64,000 bases of DNA, from the NCBI RefSeq assembly GCF_016808095.1, contig NC_068973.1, forward strand, positions 31,862,077 through 31,926,076, written 5' to 3'. Positions within the stretch are counted from its first letter, which is position 1; every line of letters begins with the position of its first letter. The position numbers were made by a program, and so were the translations under genes. A model generated the notes under the pieces. It had not been told where the DNA came from and searched no databases. It saw only the letters and a program-made list of their open reading frames with translations. This DNA is from Vigna angularis (taxonomy: Eukaryota > Streptophyta > Magnoliopsida > Fabales > Fabaceae). Shown here one piece after another: positions 1 to 12,700 of the stretch.

Positions 1-971
1 GAAAAAGATGAAATATTGTTGAGAGTAGAGACCAGAAATCTTCAGTATAGTAGTTAGGTAGTAAAGCATTAGACAGAAAAAGGTGTAGTGGAAGAAGTGG
101 GCTATCAGATAGTGCTGGTTGTAGGATCCTTATCCTAAAGTGTGTAGATTAAAGTTAATATTTTGAAAAGAAAGATAAAATTAGAAGGTACACTTTTACT
201 TGGTTGTTTGTATGAAGTATATATGGTCTCATTTTCAGAAGGGAAGCAGTTGTTCATCATCCCTTCCTCTCTTATTGAACCACAGAAATTATTAGAAGAA
301 TATATAAAACAAATAAATTGTACCTTTTTTTTTCCTTCCATTTTGTGTTTGTAATTCACTCTGTAATTGACCAAGTTTGCGGAGATGAATGGAGCAGGTG
401 GATTTTCTTTTTCTTTTTCTTTCTTTTTTGTTTCCTACAGACAAATGCAACAGGTGAATGAATCATCTTTGGTTCTTGCATGAACGAAGAGGCGAAACAA
501 AGCCAGATTCATGTAAGCACACTTTGTAAAAAGTTTTTCACTTTCGAAATAAAGTATTCAAGCGTCAGATTCGAATATAAAAAGTAGAGGAAGCCTTTGT
601 TGCGTTAACTAAGTTAGAACTTTAAATTACGGATTGATTTTATATAATTAAAAAATAAATATTTAATATGTAATTTTATTTTATTTTAAAATTTAATGAA
701 TAATCTAATTTGGTAGATATGATTTTTCTCATTTTTATAATTTTAAAAATTATTAAATTCAATTTAAAATAATAAAAATAGTCAATTAAAACACTGAGTA
801 TATAAATAAATAAACACAAGGATCTTTGAGATCGTTATAACTTCTTAACAACTCTTTGAAACTATATTTGAAATAATCTTTTAAATAAGAGAAAGATACT
901 ACTGCTTTTGAATTTGCTAATCGCCAAACATAAGACAATCCTAGTGCGGTTTGTTTTGTATTTGCTAATTA

Positions 972-975
<4 letters not shown>
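1..975. other. AT-rich non-coding flank
   Basis: No gene is supported here. Short open frames exist but show no family motif, splice context or codon bias. The stretch is AT-rich with poly-T and poly-A runs and ends in a TA microsatellite. Confidence 0.5.

Positions 976-1020
<45 letters not shown>
976..1020. repeat. (AT)n microsatellite
   Basis: An uninterrupted AT dinucleotide tract of about 45 bp, seen directly. Confidence 0.95.
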
Positions 1021-1025
<5 letters not shown>

Positions 1026-1379
1026 TATTTATGTTAGATCGGATTGAGTATTGATAACTTCGAAGTTTTTAATTTTTTTTATCTATCAATCTCTATAGAT
1101 ATTCTTAATCACATTATCAATAACTCAAGTAATTGGTTGGTTTTTTTTATAAGATAACGTGACTTTATATGTCTCACTAATTATATTGTTGGATCAGTTT
1201 GATAATGTTATGTTAAGATTAACCCTACGTGTCTATATTGAACCGGTCAGGCTTGTACTATACACAAGTCCTTTAAACTCAAGTGATTGAGAATTGGTTG
1301 CGATGGGATGAATGCTCTAATAATTTAGTAGTACCGCTCGATATTAGCATTTGATTTGATGTATTTGAAAAAGTTATTG

Positions 1380-2700
1380 TAGGCTTGAAGAAGTGGGACA
1401 CCTCGTGTGGTATGCTGCCAACTCTGATGCATTGGTGGATAGAGGGCGACAAATGGGTCGAAATTGATGCATCGATGGAGGGGGATGAGTTGAACTTGCT
1501 AGAGATTTTTGGGTTTGTTTTCCCATGAAATTCATGAACATAACTCTTGGTACCAGTGGGAAAGCAAGCTAATGGACTTGGCCGAGTGGTTTCACATTCT
1601 TAAGAATAACATCAATGATTATGTCGTCAATCCCAAGGTGTGTAAAAGGAACGAGCGAGTATGTCACGGTCGAGGAACTTGTGCATGCATATCTCATTTG
1701 ATGATTTCTAGACAAGAGTATTACGGGCAATGAACGTTGCTCTAACCTAACTCCACCCAAATCCCTAGGTGGCCATTCAAGCGTTCAGAATAGTGTGTAA
1801 GGCCTTCGGCTTAAGTCTTACTATGACCTTATTTCTTTATCATTTTCGCGCCCGACAAAACCTTAAGGTGGGGTGGTTGTCTTTGATAAGTGTGTCCTAC
1901 AAGTGTTTTTTTCAACTGTTTCTCTCTTTGTAAAAAAAAGTTAAGGATGAGTACTTCAAGATGGCGATTAAGGTAAACTATTGTAAATATTGCTTTAACA
2001 AGAATGAATAATCTTGAACAGCTAACCTCTTGGTGTGATACCAGGATGACACCCACAGAATAATCAACACTTCAAGTGTTGGAGAAGCTCCCTTGTCGAA
2101 CCAACCAGAGTGCTGCTAAAGTGTTATAAGTCTCGCAATATTGACGATAATGTTGGTGGTAAGTAGTCCTTCCTCGTTCGGTTATTTTATTGTCTAACTT
2201 TTAATTTGACTAAATTTTTGCTTATAGTGATTAATGCGGAAGACATTGTCGCTTCTATCCTGAACATGCCTCTACTACCCACAATCTTCATCGCCCCTAC
2301 TAACAAGAAGGTTGGGGAAAAAAAGAAAAAATGCAAGAGGAAGCATGGGAGAAGTCTTCCTCCACCTGGTTCTTCTAAAGGTTGATGGGGAAAAGAAAAA
2401 AGACAAGAGGAAGCATGGGGAGAAGTCTTCCTCCACTCGATTCTCTAAGCGCATTTGAGGAGAAAAGTCTACTCTTTTAGCCGTTGTATCGAGTTAAAAT
2501 TTAGTAATAAAGTCCCTTCAACCTTACCTATATTTAGAAATAGTTAATCAAGGGTCTTTGGGAAGCTAACGCAAAGGATGCCCTAGCCAAACTCAGCGAC
2601 CAAGCAACCTTACTTAGTAAGTGAATTGCTCCTAACGGTGACCGGTATGAGATTGACCGGTTAGAGAAGGATTTGGTTGACTAACAAGTAGATTTATATC
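1380..2700 (+). pseudogene. Decayed gypsy-type (Transposase_28-like) retroelement fragment
   Basis: Plus-strand frames contain pieces that read like the plant putative gypsy-type transposon protein: a stretch around 1770-1960 (AFRIVCKGLRLKSYYDL-like, then a basic KKKLRMSTSRWRLR-like segment). A lysine/arginine-rich tail follows at about 2225-2390, and an ANAKDALAKLSDQ-like coiled-coil piece near 2560. Frames are broken by several stops and shifts, so no protein can be made. No long terminal repeats were found. The family assignment rests on remembered resemblance only. It could equally be another decayed plant repeat. Confidence 0.35.
2311..2455. repeat. Imperfect tandem duplication, ~70-bp unit
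   Basis: Two adjacent copies of a purine-rich segment, GGGGAAAA...AAGAGGAAGCATGGG followed by AGAAGTCTTCCTCCAC. They start near 2313 and 2388 and differ by small indels. The pair sits inside the decayed retroelement-like stretch and encodes a Lys/Arg-rich, Ser/Pro-rich peptide. Confidence 0.75.
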
Positions 2701-3487
2701 AAAATGTACTAAAGTAATATTATGTTGTTTAATATAATTTGAAAATTTGATAAAAATAAAAAAAGTGTTATTATTAAACAAATTTATTAAAAATTACAAA
2801 TGAAACTCAGCAAATAAAAAAATTACGAATTGCATGATATTCAATCAATTTTAATTATAACAAATGATAAATTTTAAAATGTATTAAAATTTATTACTAT
2901 CATTTCTCATCCAAGTATTAATCAACAAAAGAAAAAGGTTATAGTTCCCCGTAGTTAATGATATACAAATATATGTAAGGCTAACGTTGCTTGTATTATT
3001 TACTTAAAGAAAGATAAATTAAAATATAACACAACATATTTTGCTGAAAATTCATTTTCATTTAGAATCTTCAAAATGTTGACGATATAAATATTCAAGA
3101 GGTACAATGATGTAAAACTCTAGCCTTTTTTTCAATAACGTCAACAGGAGGTAAAACTTTTAAGCAATTGACTTTCATGAAAGATGATTGTTTATATGAA
3201 GAGGAGAAACAAATACTTCTTGTATTTTTTCCTCGCCATAAATTTTTCCATTGAGTTTTTCTCGATGTTTTTCATGAGACAGTATACAGTAAAACACACA
3301 CAGCTTTTCTTAATAAGGTTTTAGTAGTTATGGGGTGCAGGAAGTAAAACAAAATAGACTTAGTATAAGGAGGGAGTGATGGGCCAAAACCCATATAGAT
3401 AAAATGGGCCCTTCTTCGGAAAATAAATATGGATAGATAGATGGAGAAAGAGTAAGCTTCAGCCAGACAGAAACTGAAACTGGATCA
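2701..3487. other. Upstream region of the MnmE-like gene
   Basis: AT-rich DNA with no gene of its own. The last ~100 bp before the ATG are less AT-rich and probably hold the promoter and 5' UTR of the downstream GTPase gene. I could not place a transcription start. Confidence 0.4.
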
Positions 3488-6400
3488 ATGGGTGCTCTCC
3501 GCACTGTGCTCCGTCACATTAACACGTGCGCCACCTTCGCTCCACCGCCGCGCCTTCCTATGGCATTGCGTTTGAGTTGTGGCGTCACGTGGCACTATCT
3601 TATACCCTCCAAAACCTCCAGAACCGTTAAATACCGAGCAGGTTCAGACAGTTACAAGTTAGTAGTGAAGAAAGACGAGCGGTTGACAGCGGGAGAGTGT
3701 GTCGACGAGGTTGTTGGGAGTGGGACCACAATTGCGGCCATCGTAACTTCCTTAGGGGGGCCACCTGCCGCCGTTGGAATCGTTCGGCTTTCGGGCCCTG
3801 GAGCAGTGTCTATTGCGGGCCGGGTGTTCCGGCCCGCCCGGAACTCGTGGCGGCCCACCAGCCACGTCGTCGAATACGGTGTCGTCTTGGACTCCGATGG
3901 CAACTTCATCGACGAGGTCTTGGTGGTGCCGATGCTGGCTCCGAGGTCGTACACGCGCGAAGATGTGGTGGAGCTTCAGTGTCACGGGAGCGAAGTGTGT
4001 CTGCGCCGCGTGCTAAGGACTTGTTTGGAAGCCGGAGCAACGCTTGCGGAACCAGGTGCGTCTCTGTTACTCTGAATAAAGTTAATGCTCTTTTAACCCT
4101 CGCACGACAACCAAATCCAAATTGCTTATTAGTGTCTACTTCTTTTAGGCGAGTTTACTCTTCGCGCTTTTCTTAACGGGCGTTTGGACCTCTCACAAGC
4201 CGAAAATGTTGCAAGATTAATCGCCGCCAAATCTGTGGCTGCTGCAGATGCTGCACTGCAAGGAATTCAGGTATGTTTAACTCGACGCTGTTTCCGTGTT
4301 TTACTGTGTCATCGTCATCATTTTTGGTGTAAGACTTGGCTGGTCGCGTCTGTTGACAGGGTGGCTTTTCTTCTCTTGTTCGATCTTTGCGGAGTCAGTG
4401 CATTGAGTTGCTTACTGAGATTGAAGCACGTTTAGACTTCGATGATGAGATGCCGCCTCTGGATTTGAATTTGGTTATGGATAAAATCCATGACATGTCA
4501 CGAGACGTTGAGAATGCATTGGAGACAGCAAACTATGACAAGCTTCTGCAGTCTGGATTACAGGTATGGTTTGGAACAGTGTATTCAGATTCTTAAGGTA
4601 TTCTCAATTTTTTTCTGGTTTGGAACACATCGCATAATATGCTGTAATAGGTACATAAGTTTGTTTCTTCTCTTACAAAATGGTTTTGACCTAACTCAAA
4701 CCTATACAACCCATTTGTAAAGTAAGGATTGTCCCCACTCACATGTTATGTTTTGGCATTAGTTTTACTAGATGGAAACAAATAGTATCCTAATAAGGTT
4801 TATTAGACCTATTTTGTTACATGCTATTTATTGGTTCACTCAAAAATATTTATTGCAACACTTGAGATGTCAATTTTTTTGGCATAAAAGTGTGCTGGAA
4901 ATTTCACATAAACTTTCAAGAAATGAACAAATTATATAAGTGGGATAATCCCCACTTTACCAGCTGGTTTTATAAAGTTGATTAGGCTTAAATTACTTTG
5001 TGATACAACATGAATTTGTCATTCTATTTCTATGTGAATATGAGGATGACTGTTGCTGTTCCTATTTTTTATCCTAATATGAAATTCTTTCAGATAGCTA
5101 TTGTTGGCCGTCCGAATGTTGGGAAGTCAAGCCTTCTGAATGCATGGAGCAAAGTATGTCATTGTCATTTTGGTTATTCAAAAACTTAAATTTGATATTT
5201 ATTGTTGAATTTCTTCTGTAGATATCAACCTTGGTGTTGGCCAACTTAAATCATTCTCAAATTATTTTTGTACTTAATCTGCGTCTCAAGTCCATAATTT
5301 ATCTTTAAGCGGAAGAACTAACACACATAATAAATATATGTATATGTATGTATGTCTCCGTGTGTGTGTGTAAAGCATTGTGATTGTTTAACTTATTGAG
5401 CATGATCTTTTTGTAGCATGCAGAGTGAGAGGGCAATAGTTACTGAAATTGCCGGAACCACTCGTGATGTGGTTGAAGCAAGCATCAGTGTCAGTGGTAT
5501 TCCTATCACCCTTCTTGATACAGCAGGCATCAGGGACACTGATGATATTGTGGAAAAGATTGGTGCGGCTTTCTTTCTTTTTCCTTTAAGTTCAGGATAT
5601 CTGTAATTTTCCTTTGTTTTTGTAGCATCGTCTTTCTTTTTTGGATAAGTTAAATATAGTCAGCTCAAAGTAATTTTATACAAGCTTTCTAATAATTATT
5701 GCTTGCTTTAAGTGTAGTTTAAATGAAATACTAATAAAATCTAGTGTAAATTAGATAGAATACGGCTATAGACTTTGCCTGATGACTTAGCTACATATAG
5801 TTGGATTAGAAGTATTTTTTCGCACGCGTCTAGTGTTTTGCTACTTACCTTAACATCATTACTTCACATGATGTACTGAAATTATATTTCTATTCTCCTA
5901 CTAGGCGTAGAACGGTCTGAAGCAGTTGCTAGGGGTGCTGATGTAATTATCATGACTGTGAGTGCTGTTGAAGGGTGGACATCTGAAGACACCAAACTTC
6001 TCGAAAGAATTCAATCTACCAAGGTTTGAGCATATAATTTTTTCCTCCTCTCTCCTTGTTTTATTCATTATATCTAAATGCATTGGTATCCTTTTGTCAA
6101 CAATGGTAAAATACTTTTTTTCTGCTAGGTGGGATCAATTACATAAGACCATTTAGATCCTGTAGTTACCCCTAAAAATTACATTCTGCAGGATAGTGTT
6201 CTTAAACATAATAAATATTGCATTACACCTTTCATTTTTCTTTTAGTATTAAGCTTGGTACCTGTTATTATTTTCTGTCATGCGGTGAGAAAAGAAAAGA
6301 TGCATATTCATATTTGTCTGCAATCTTTACTTAACCTTTCTGTTGTAAGACAGGGATCAACTGGATCATCCACCGCAGCAATCCTTGTGGTCAACAAGAT

Positions 6401-7177
6401 AGATTGTAAACCTTGTGCTGAGACTGAATGGGACAAAGGATTTCAGAGTCATAAAATGTTCAGCAAACATGTGTTTACCTGTGCTGTTACCGGTCAAGGA
6501 TTACAAGACTTAGAGAGGGCGGTATTACAGATTGTGGGTCTTGAAGGCATTCCTGCTGGGGGTCGCAGATGGACTGTCAATCAGGTAAACTATCATTTTG
6601 GTTTTCCATCTTTCTTACAAATTAGTAGCTTCAATGTTTTCTTAACCTTTTGAATGGGAAGAGAAGGAACGAATATAGACTCTTAGAGACCATGTATCTT
6701 TATTTGATAAATTTGAACTAGAAGTAATGGTCAAAATTATGCTTAGCTAAGAAGAAAATGGTTGATGGTAAATAACGATGTTGCTGGACTCAACAAAGAC
6801 TTCTCTGTTTTCTACCATTCCATTTTCACTCCAACCAAGCAATGGCTCTAGTTGATCTTCTGTTACATGACAACATTCTTGCACATGCACCCACATACTC
6901 AAAGAGTAGTAAAATAAGCTTCTTCTCTTTGGGGGGGAGGTCTTGAATCTGGATTGTGTTTGCTGATATAACGATGTTTCAGAGACAATGTGAACAACTT
7001 GTTCGGACCAAGGAAGCACTTGCAAGGTTACACTCATCAATAAAGGAGGAACTGCCTCTGGATTTTTGGACAATTGATTTGAGGGATGCTGCATTGTCCC
7101 TTGGACAAATAAGTGGAGAAAATATATCGGAGGAGGTTTTATCAAATATATTTGGCAAGTTCTGTATTGGTAAATAG
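3488..7177 (+). CDS. MNME: tRNA modification GTPase MnmE/TrmE homologue, organellar
   Basis: Eight exons: 3488-4055, 4149-4270, 4360-4563, 5094-5153, 5424-5562, 5905-6023, 6354-6584, 6983-7177. All have GT-AG borders and together give 545 codons plus stop. MnmE with its partner MnmG (GidA) installs the C5 modification on the wobble uridine of certain tRNAs. The folate-binding N domain spans roughly residues 75-190 ([10 protein letters not shown], then [13 protein letters not shown]). The G domain shows G1 GRPNVGKSS at 303-311, G2 GTTRD near 329-333, G3 DTAG at 350-353 and G4 NKID at 418-421. The protein ends in FCIGK, the family C-terminal signature with its Cys (residue 542). An N-terminal extension of about 70 residues, rich in Arg/Ser/Thr, is absent from bacterial MnmE and is probably a mitochondrial or plastid transit peptide (inference). 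Exon 1 is unusually GC-rich for the window. No frame damage is seen. Confidence 0.95.
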
Positions 7178-8400
7178 AAAGACTCCCAATACGTACGTGG
7201 TGATTTTTAGCTAGCTTCCTTTACATTTCTTACTCATGTATAGGACGCCGACTTCAATCTGGCTCAGTACATTTCCCATGGATTTCAAGCCATGATCAGT
7301 TTTGTTGTATGTTTCTCGTACTGATTATCACTTGAACCCCTCCTTGTGTGGTTGGGATGATTTTTAAATTGAGTTGTAGAACTTTTAAATCAACTGTCCA
7401 AAAATATGATGCAACATTGTAACTGCAAATAGGAAATCCGCAAACGCAATTTAGGAAGTTCTTAATTTCATGGTATCCAAAAATCATTTAGTTTCAATGT
7501 TAATTTAAAAAAAAAATTGAAACATTTATGTCGAAAACTGAAGAATATGGGAGAATGAGAAGAATATATACAAGATATGCATACGCACCAAGGCACTATT
7601 GGCCTGTAACTGATTGGTTCCAATTTATGGTGTGTTCCTTCAATTGTTGTGTTTCTTCATGCTTGAGTTTGACCATATTCCGAGCACGTGTCATGCTCAA
7701 ATTTCAGAAGGATGCATCACCCTCAAATAGAGATTGGTAAGCGTGAACCCCTTTTCCCTTGGGGCACACAACTCCTCATTCTTTGGGGGCCAGGACCAGA
7801 GATTTAACAATCTCGATTGCGGGTGAAGCTTACTGGATACTTGGTTCTTCGATTAAATGCTTGTCTTTTTGAGGTCTTTAGTTGTTTCCCCAGGTCTTAT
7901 TTGATGTCCAAGTTTTTCGTTCTTCGCGTAAGACTTTTAATTTTCAGGCCTTTTATTTGTTATTTTATTGTTTTATGCAAAAATATTTGCTACTATAGCG
8001 TTTTGCAAACATGTAAATGAGAAGTAGCGGGGGCTCGTATACCTTTCTTCTCCCTTTTGGCTAAAATCACAAGTCAGCAGAAAACGACGTCAAATTAAGA
8101 ACACTAATTGTTAAAGGGATTGATGCTAGTAAGAAAATTGCTCCAAAAATTGATTTATACTGAGTGTTATTTGAAGCTAGAAAGAAAATACGAACTAGGC
8201 CACTGATCATGAGAGACTGGAATTGATGGTGCTTTAGAATTTACAAAATTCTGAGGGGGGTAATGGTCGCAAGGTTGTAGATAGTTTTAGCCTTAACTTG
8301 AACATTTTGTCATAATTTCAACTTCGCAAAAATCAGACCTTTACATCTCAAATATAATTGTATGGAACAATCAGATGTTACAAAACTTGATAGCTTGATG
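7178..8400. other. 3' flank of the MnmE-like gene
   Basis: Probable 3' UTR followed by non-coding DNA. No second gene is supported. Open frames in 7528-8020 have no recognisable family content. No clear polyadenylation signal was assigned. Confidence 0.4.
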
Positions 8401-8419
8401 AGTGATAAGTGTGAAAAAG

Positions 8420-8760
8420 AGTTGTTTTTACACTTATAAATGATCTCAATCTTCTAATTATTCATGTTATTACTCAGTGAAATGTTGTAATAGGAAGTAG
8501 ATTGTATTGTAAATTATTGTACAGGAAAGGGTGTATAATTGGAAGTCTGTCAGCCAATTCTCGCATAGCGCAAGCCAAAATTCGCAGTGCCAGCAAAAGT
8601 AAATTCACATAGCGCACCAATACTTGTGCGTTGTGCAAATAACATCAGTTGAGAGGCAGCAGTTACAAGAAATTCGCATAGCGCACACACACCTGTGCAG
8701 CCAGAAAAATACTAGAGAATTCAGATGACGATCAGGAGACCTTTCAAGACATCAAGACTT
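8420..8760. repeat. Possible LTR/dispersed repeat fragment with TTCGCATAGCGCA motifs
   Basis: A locally GC-richer patch carries three variants of a 14-mer close to TTCGCATAGCGCAC (near 8559, 8610 and 8672) and related CAGTGC/TGTGCG words. The preceding TGTAATAGGAAG...TTGTACAGG text resembles the interior of retrotransposon LTRs in legumes. No partner LTR, target duplication or coding region was seen. Classification as an LTR remnant is inference. Confidence 0.35.
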
Positions 8761-9520
8761 CACTTTCTGCAAGGAATTGCTGTAAAGAGTACGTTTGAGA
8801 TGTCTAGGATAGGCTAAATTTTCTGTTCATTAGAATTGGTTGTATGACGAAACATTAATGTAAATTTTTTGTGCAATATATAGTTCTGTTCTTGTTCTTT
8901 TCTTGACTTGCTTTTGATTATACGGAAATATTATTCTCTATAAAAGTTCTTTTGTACTGAAAAGTATTTTTAGAACCAGAAACGTAAGAAAAGAAACTAA
9001 AAGTAACTACGCTAGGAATAGTTATGTGCTTTTGGTCATTCTCAACTTCTGAAGTTAAAGCAAAATTATCTGATGAATTAATTAAGAAATTAATAATTCA
9101 ATATATAATTTTAGAACTTGTTTTAAGGAATTAAACCAAGATACTCTCATGTGAATGCTTGAATAGAGAATATATGTTGTCCAGGATCTTACTGTAATGT
9201 TAGTCAAAGACCAATTCCAGTGATCTTTTATCGCATTTTTCAATCTTATTTTTTTTTACGTTGTTAATTTCATGCTTAAATCCAAATTGAAATCACAAAT
9301 ATCATTAGTAATTGATCTTGATAAATAATTTTAATTGATTAATGTAACTCAAATTCCCTTGAAAAAACGATACATTTTTACTTATCCACTGTATTACTTG
9401 GAACGATTTGGTATACTTGCCAAAAAGTTATCAATAAGTATTTTGTAACTTAATGGAAAGCATATATCGACCACCCAAAATTGTTATGCATAGAATAAAA
9501 AAGTTACACGTTATTACATT

Positions 9521-9526
9521 TTTATT
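9521..9526 (-). terminator. Candidate polyadenylation signal of ACC1
   Basis: An AATAAA hexamer on the minus strand, about 250 nt beyond the ACC1 stop codon. Position and strand fit a plant near-upstream element; no transcript evidence is available. Confidence 0.3.
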
Positions 9527-9776
9527 CAAATGTAGGAAGAGAATTAATTAACCAGCAAATAAATAGATGGAACATGGCGATGCTGGTTTTGATCCTCTAA
9601 CTGCATAAATTAATAATCAATCCAAGACTAATGTCATTTACATTTTAAAGCAACGGATTCCTTCAGTAATGAGGGATATGCTCTGCCTTCTTTCCACAAC
9701 TTGGCCCTTGGGGACAACAACTTGGCCAAGGGAATCAATAGGATCCGTTAGATTTATAAGACACATACAGGTTCCT

Positions 9777-12700
9777 CTAACCAAGTACCTTTCGAAGTTC
9801 ATCAGTCAACTTCCCACGACCCGATGGCTCCAACTGCACCAAAATTTCCAAGATATAATGAAGCAAATAATAAACTAAACAGTTTAAGAAAACAAATAGT
9901 AACGACATAGCTAATGAAATGAAAAGTTCAAGTTCTTTACCTTGCTTAAAAGGGCTGCAAGACCCTGAGGTAGAGCTTGCAAATCTAGAGCTGAGTCACC
10001 AATGTTTGTCAATTGAAGCAACACTTTCTGCACACGCAGTTCCTTTAGTTTATTCTCGTAATTTGCAGTATTGTTCTTCCATTTGAAGAAGGCTTCATCA
10101 TCCAACCACGCATCTTCTTTACTATTGGCAATATCAGAATTCAAATACCATTCTTTGAGCAAGTTCATTGCAGATGCATGTGACAAATGATCACCAGCAG
10201 CATCTCTCACACTGTTGATCAGTGACTGCTCTCCAATTCTTCGGTGAAGTCTCTGGTAGAAGACAGCTCGGGAGTTACGCCAGTCCAGAACTTCTCTAAT
10301 TACACCCTTGGCAGCCATTCTTAAGGAAGTATCATGTAGTTCAGCAAACTTTGTGGCTATCTGGGTATACACAGGCAAAAGCTGTTTTTCACGGGATTTA
10401 ATCTGCTGCTGTAGGGATTCAAAGGCGGCAAGGTCCCTGTTACTCTTGGCTTCCTGAAGTTTTGCCTTCAGAGTTATCAACTGTTGATCCAGTCTACCCA
10501 TACACTCTAACAATTCCCTTGTTCTGAATTTGATCTCAATCATTCCTTCCGGCTCAAGGACATTACCTTTAGCTGTTCGATCAGCATACATTTCAATGTG
10601 GTCTGAATTGATTTGACTGTCAACAACCACCCATGCACCACCTCGGAGTTCCCCCATCATTGGGATGTACACAAATATGGGTTGCTTGTATGTTCTAAGG
10701 TTCTCCACAATAGTTGAACCAGCCTGAAGAATTCCTTCAAAAAGGTCCCTTTGCCCTCCTGAAAAGCCTCTCCAGTTTGCGAGAATGAAAAGCGGGAGCT
10801 CTTCTCTATTGAAATCCAATATTGCTTGGGCTGTTTTGGTTGCAGAATCAGGAAACCAGACTTGCCCAGCTTGAGGAACGACCCTCTCATGAGAATCAAG
10901 TTGACCAGGATCAGCAGGTATTATTTGCATCACTGTCTGTGTTTCTACAGCAACAATTCCCACAGGGATTCCTCCAAGCTTTGCCCTTCCTGTAACAACT
11001 GTTCTAGCCCATCCCTCCAGTGTCTCCACAAAGCTGTCCTTGTCAAAGATGCCTCCCAGCCATCTTCCATTACCATCCAGGGTTCCAGAAATGGCAGCAC
11101 GAGGATCACACGAGTTTTCTGGTAAATACTCCACTGGCCTTTCTGGAGGATCAAGAGGCTTAACAATGGGAAGCGCACCACCTATATGAGAAGGAATGTA
11201 GCTAAGCCACTTCAAAATAGAATAAACACCTTCAAGATCATCGGAAACTGTAAGATGAACAACTCCATTTGTAGCCATGATTTTGGGTCCACCAAGTTGC
11301 ATGTGAGAACTGTATACTTCCCGACCAAGAAGTTTGTTTAGTGCTGAAAAACCAGTAAGAATTATGGGCTGATCAAGCCTCTGTATGCATCTCATTCCAA
11401 GCCTAGCAAGATAAGCACCTATTCCAACAGTTCTGCCAGTCACATATGTCAATGTAAAAGTTTCCTTGTATGCCCTGGAATAGGCACCAGCAATAGCCCC
11501 ACTGCCACTCAAGTTTTCAACCCCAAGGCCATCTTCCTTGCCAACAATGGTATCTATAACCCATCTAGTTTCTCCACTTTCAAGCTTTAATTCATGTGCT
11601 ATGACTGAAGATCCAATCCGAGCATAGTCCTCGGGTGTTAAATATACATACTGAAAGCCATGCTCAGGACTAGATTCCTCAGACCAACCAACTCTGAAAC
11701 AGTATTTGACTTCCTCTGCTACACCTAAACGGGCACCAGAATTTGCTGCTAAATAAATTAAAGGTAGTTTTCTTTTACATGCAAGATCAGTTACTGCACG
11801 GAAGAAAGCATCCTCTCTCGGTCCAAAAGAACCAGCCTTGAAGGTCACATCATTTGAAACAACCAATATTGTTCTTCCAGATGGGAACTCAGGGGTACGC
11901 ATATCCATAAACCAGGCTACCATACCAACATCATTGAGTCCAGGGTAACGCTCCACAGGAACAAGAGGAGTACCCCAGCTACCTTCTCTCTCTGCAAATT
12001 TAAGCTCTGTTACCTTTAGAAGACTTTTATCTTTGGCTCTTTGAAATCCCGGCTGTTGGATTGCCCATGACTGTTCCAAAGCTGTTTCAAATGCCTGCAA
12101 GAATTATATCTCTTCAGGAAACATGGTTTGACTACTTGTGTCATCCGGTCATAACAAAAAGTGGAACACTTATATTTCAATTAAATTCACAAAATAGCAC
12201 GTACAAGTGGAAAATCATAGCAATATGTGGTGCTGTTCTTTCTTGCTGAAAGACGTTTTCGGTTAATAACTCCCAAAGGTTGATAATTTTCGTTCACTGG
12301 CACACCATGCAGTGGACCCTTAACCGAGACTGAACTGTATACCACTTTATGAGTGCTGGTATCCTCCTTTTCTCGGTATATCTGAAATTATACAAATTAA
12401 GAATCATATCAATATTTATAAATAGTTCCCATTAATAATCCTTCAAATGCATACGAGATATAGCTAAACATGAGAATATATTGTTGACCCCTACAAATTG
12501 AAGACCACCATTGTCCACATATATATATTTTTTACGTTGTAAAGGTCACAATTCGTGAATACTGATCAACTTTTCAAGATATCACGAAAAAGAATAAAAT
12601 TCCACTTGATAAAAAGACATTACTCGTCTGACTTTTTCCCTGCCCAAAGATCCTTATCGATGCAAAGTGTTTAAGACAGCTCTTCTATAGAAACTCAAAT

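Noticed and set aside
10657..11181. Open frames on both strands within the large ACC1 exon 30
   Set aside because: Shadows of the real carboxyltransferase reading frame, which is fully open and strongly conserved.
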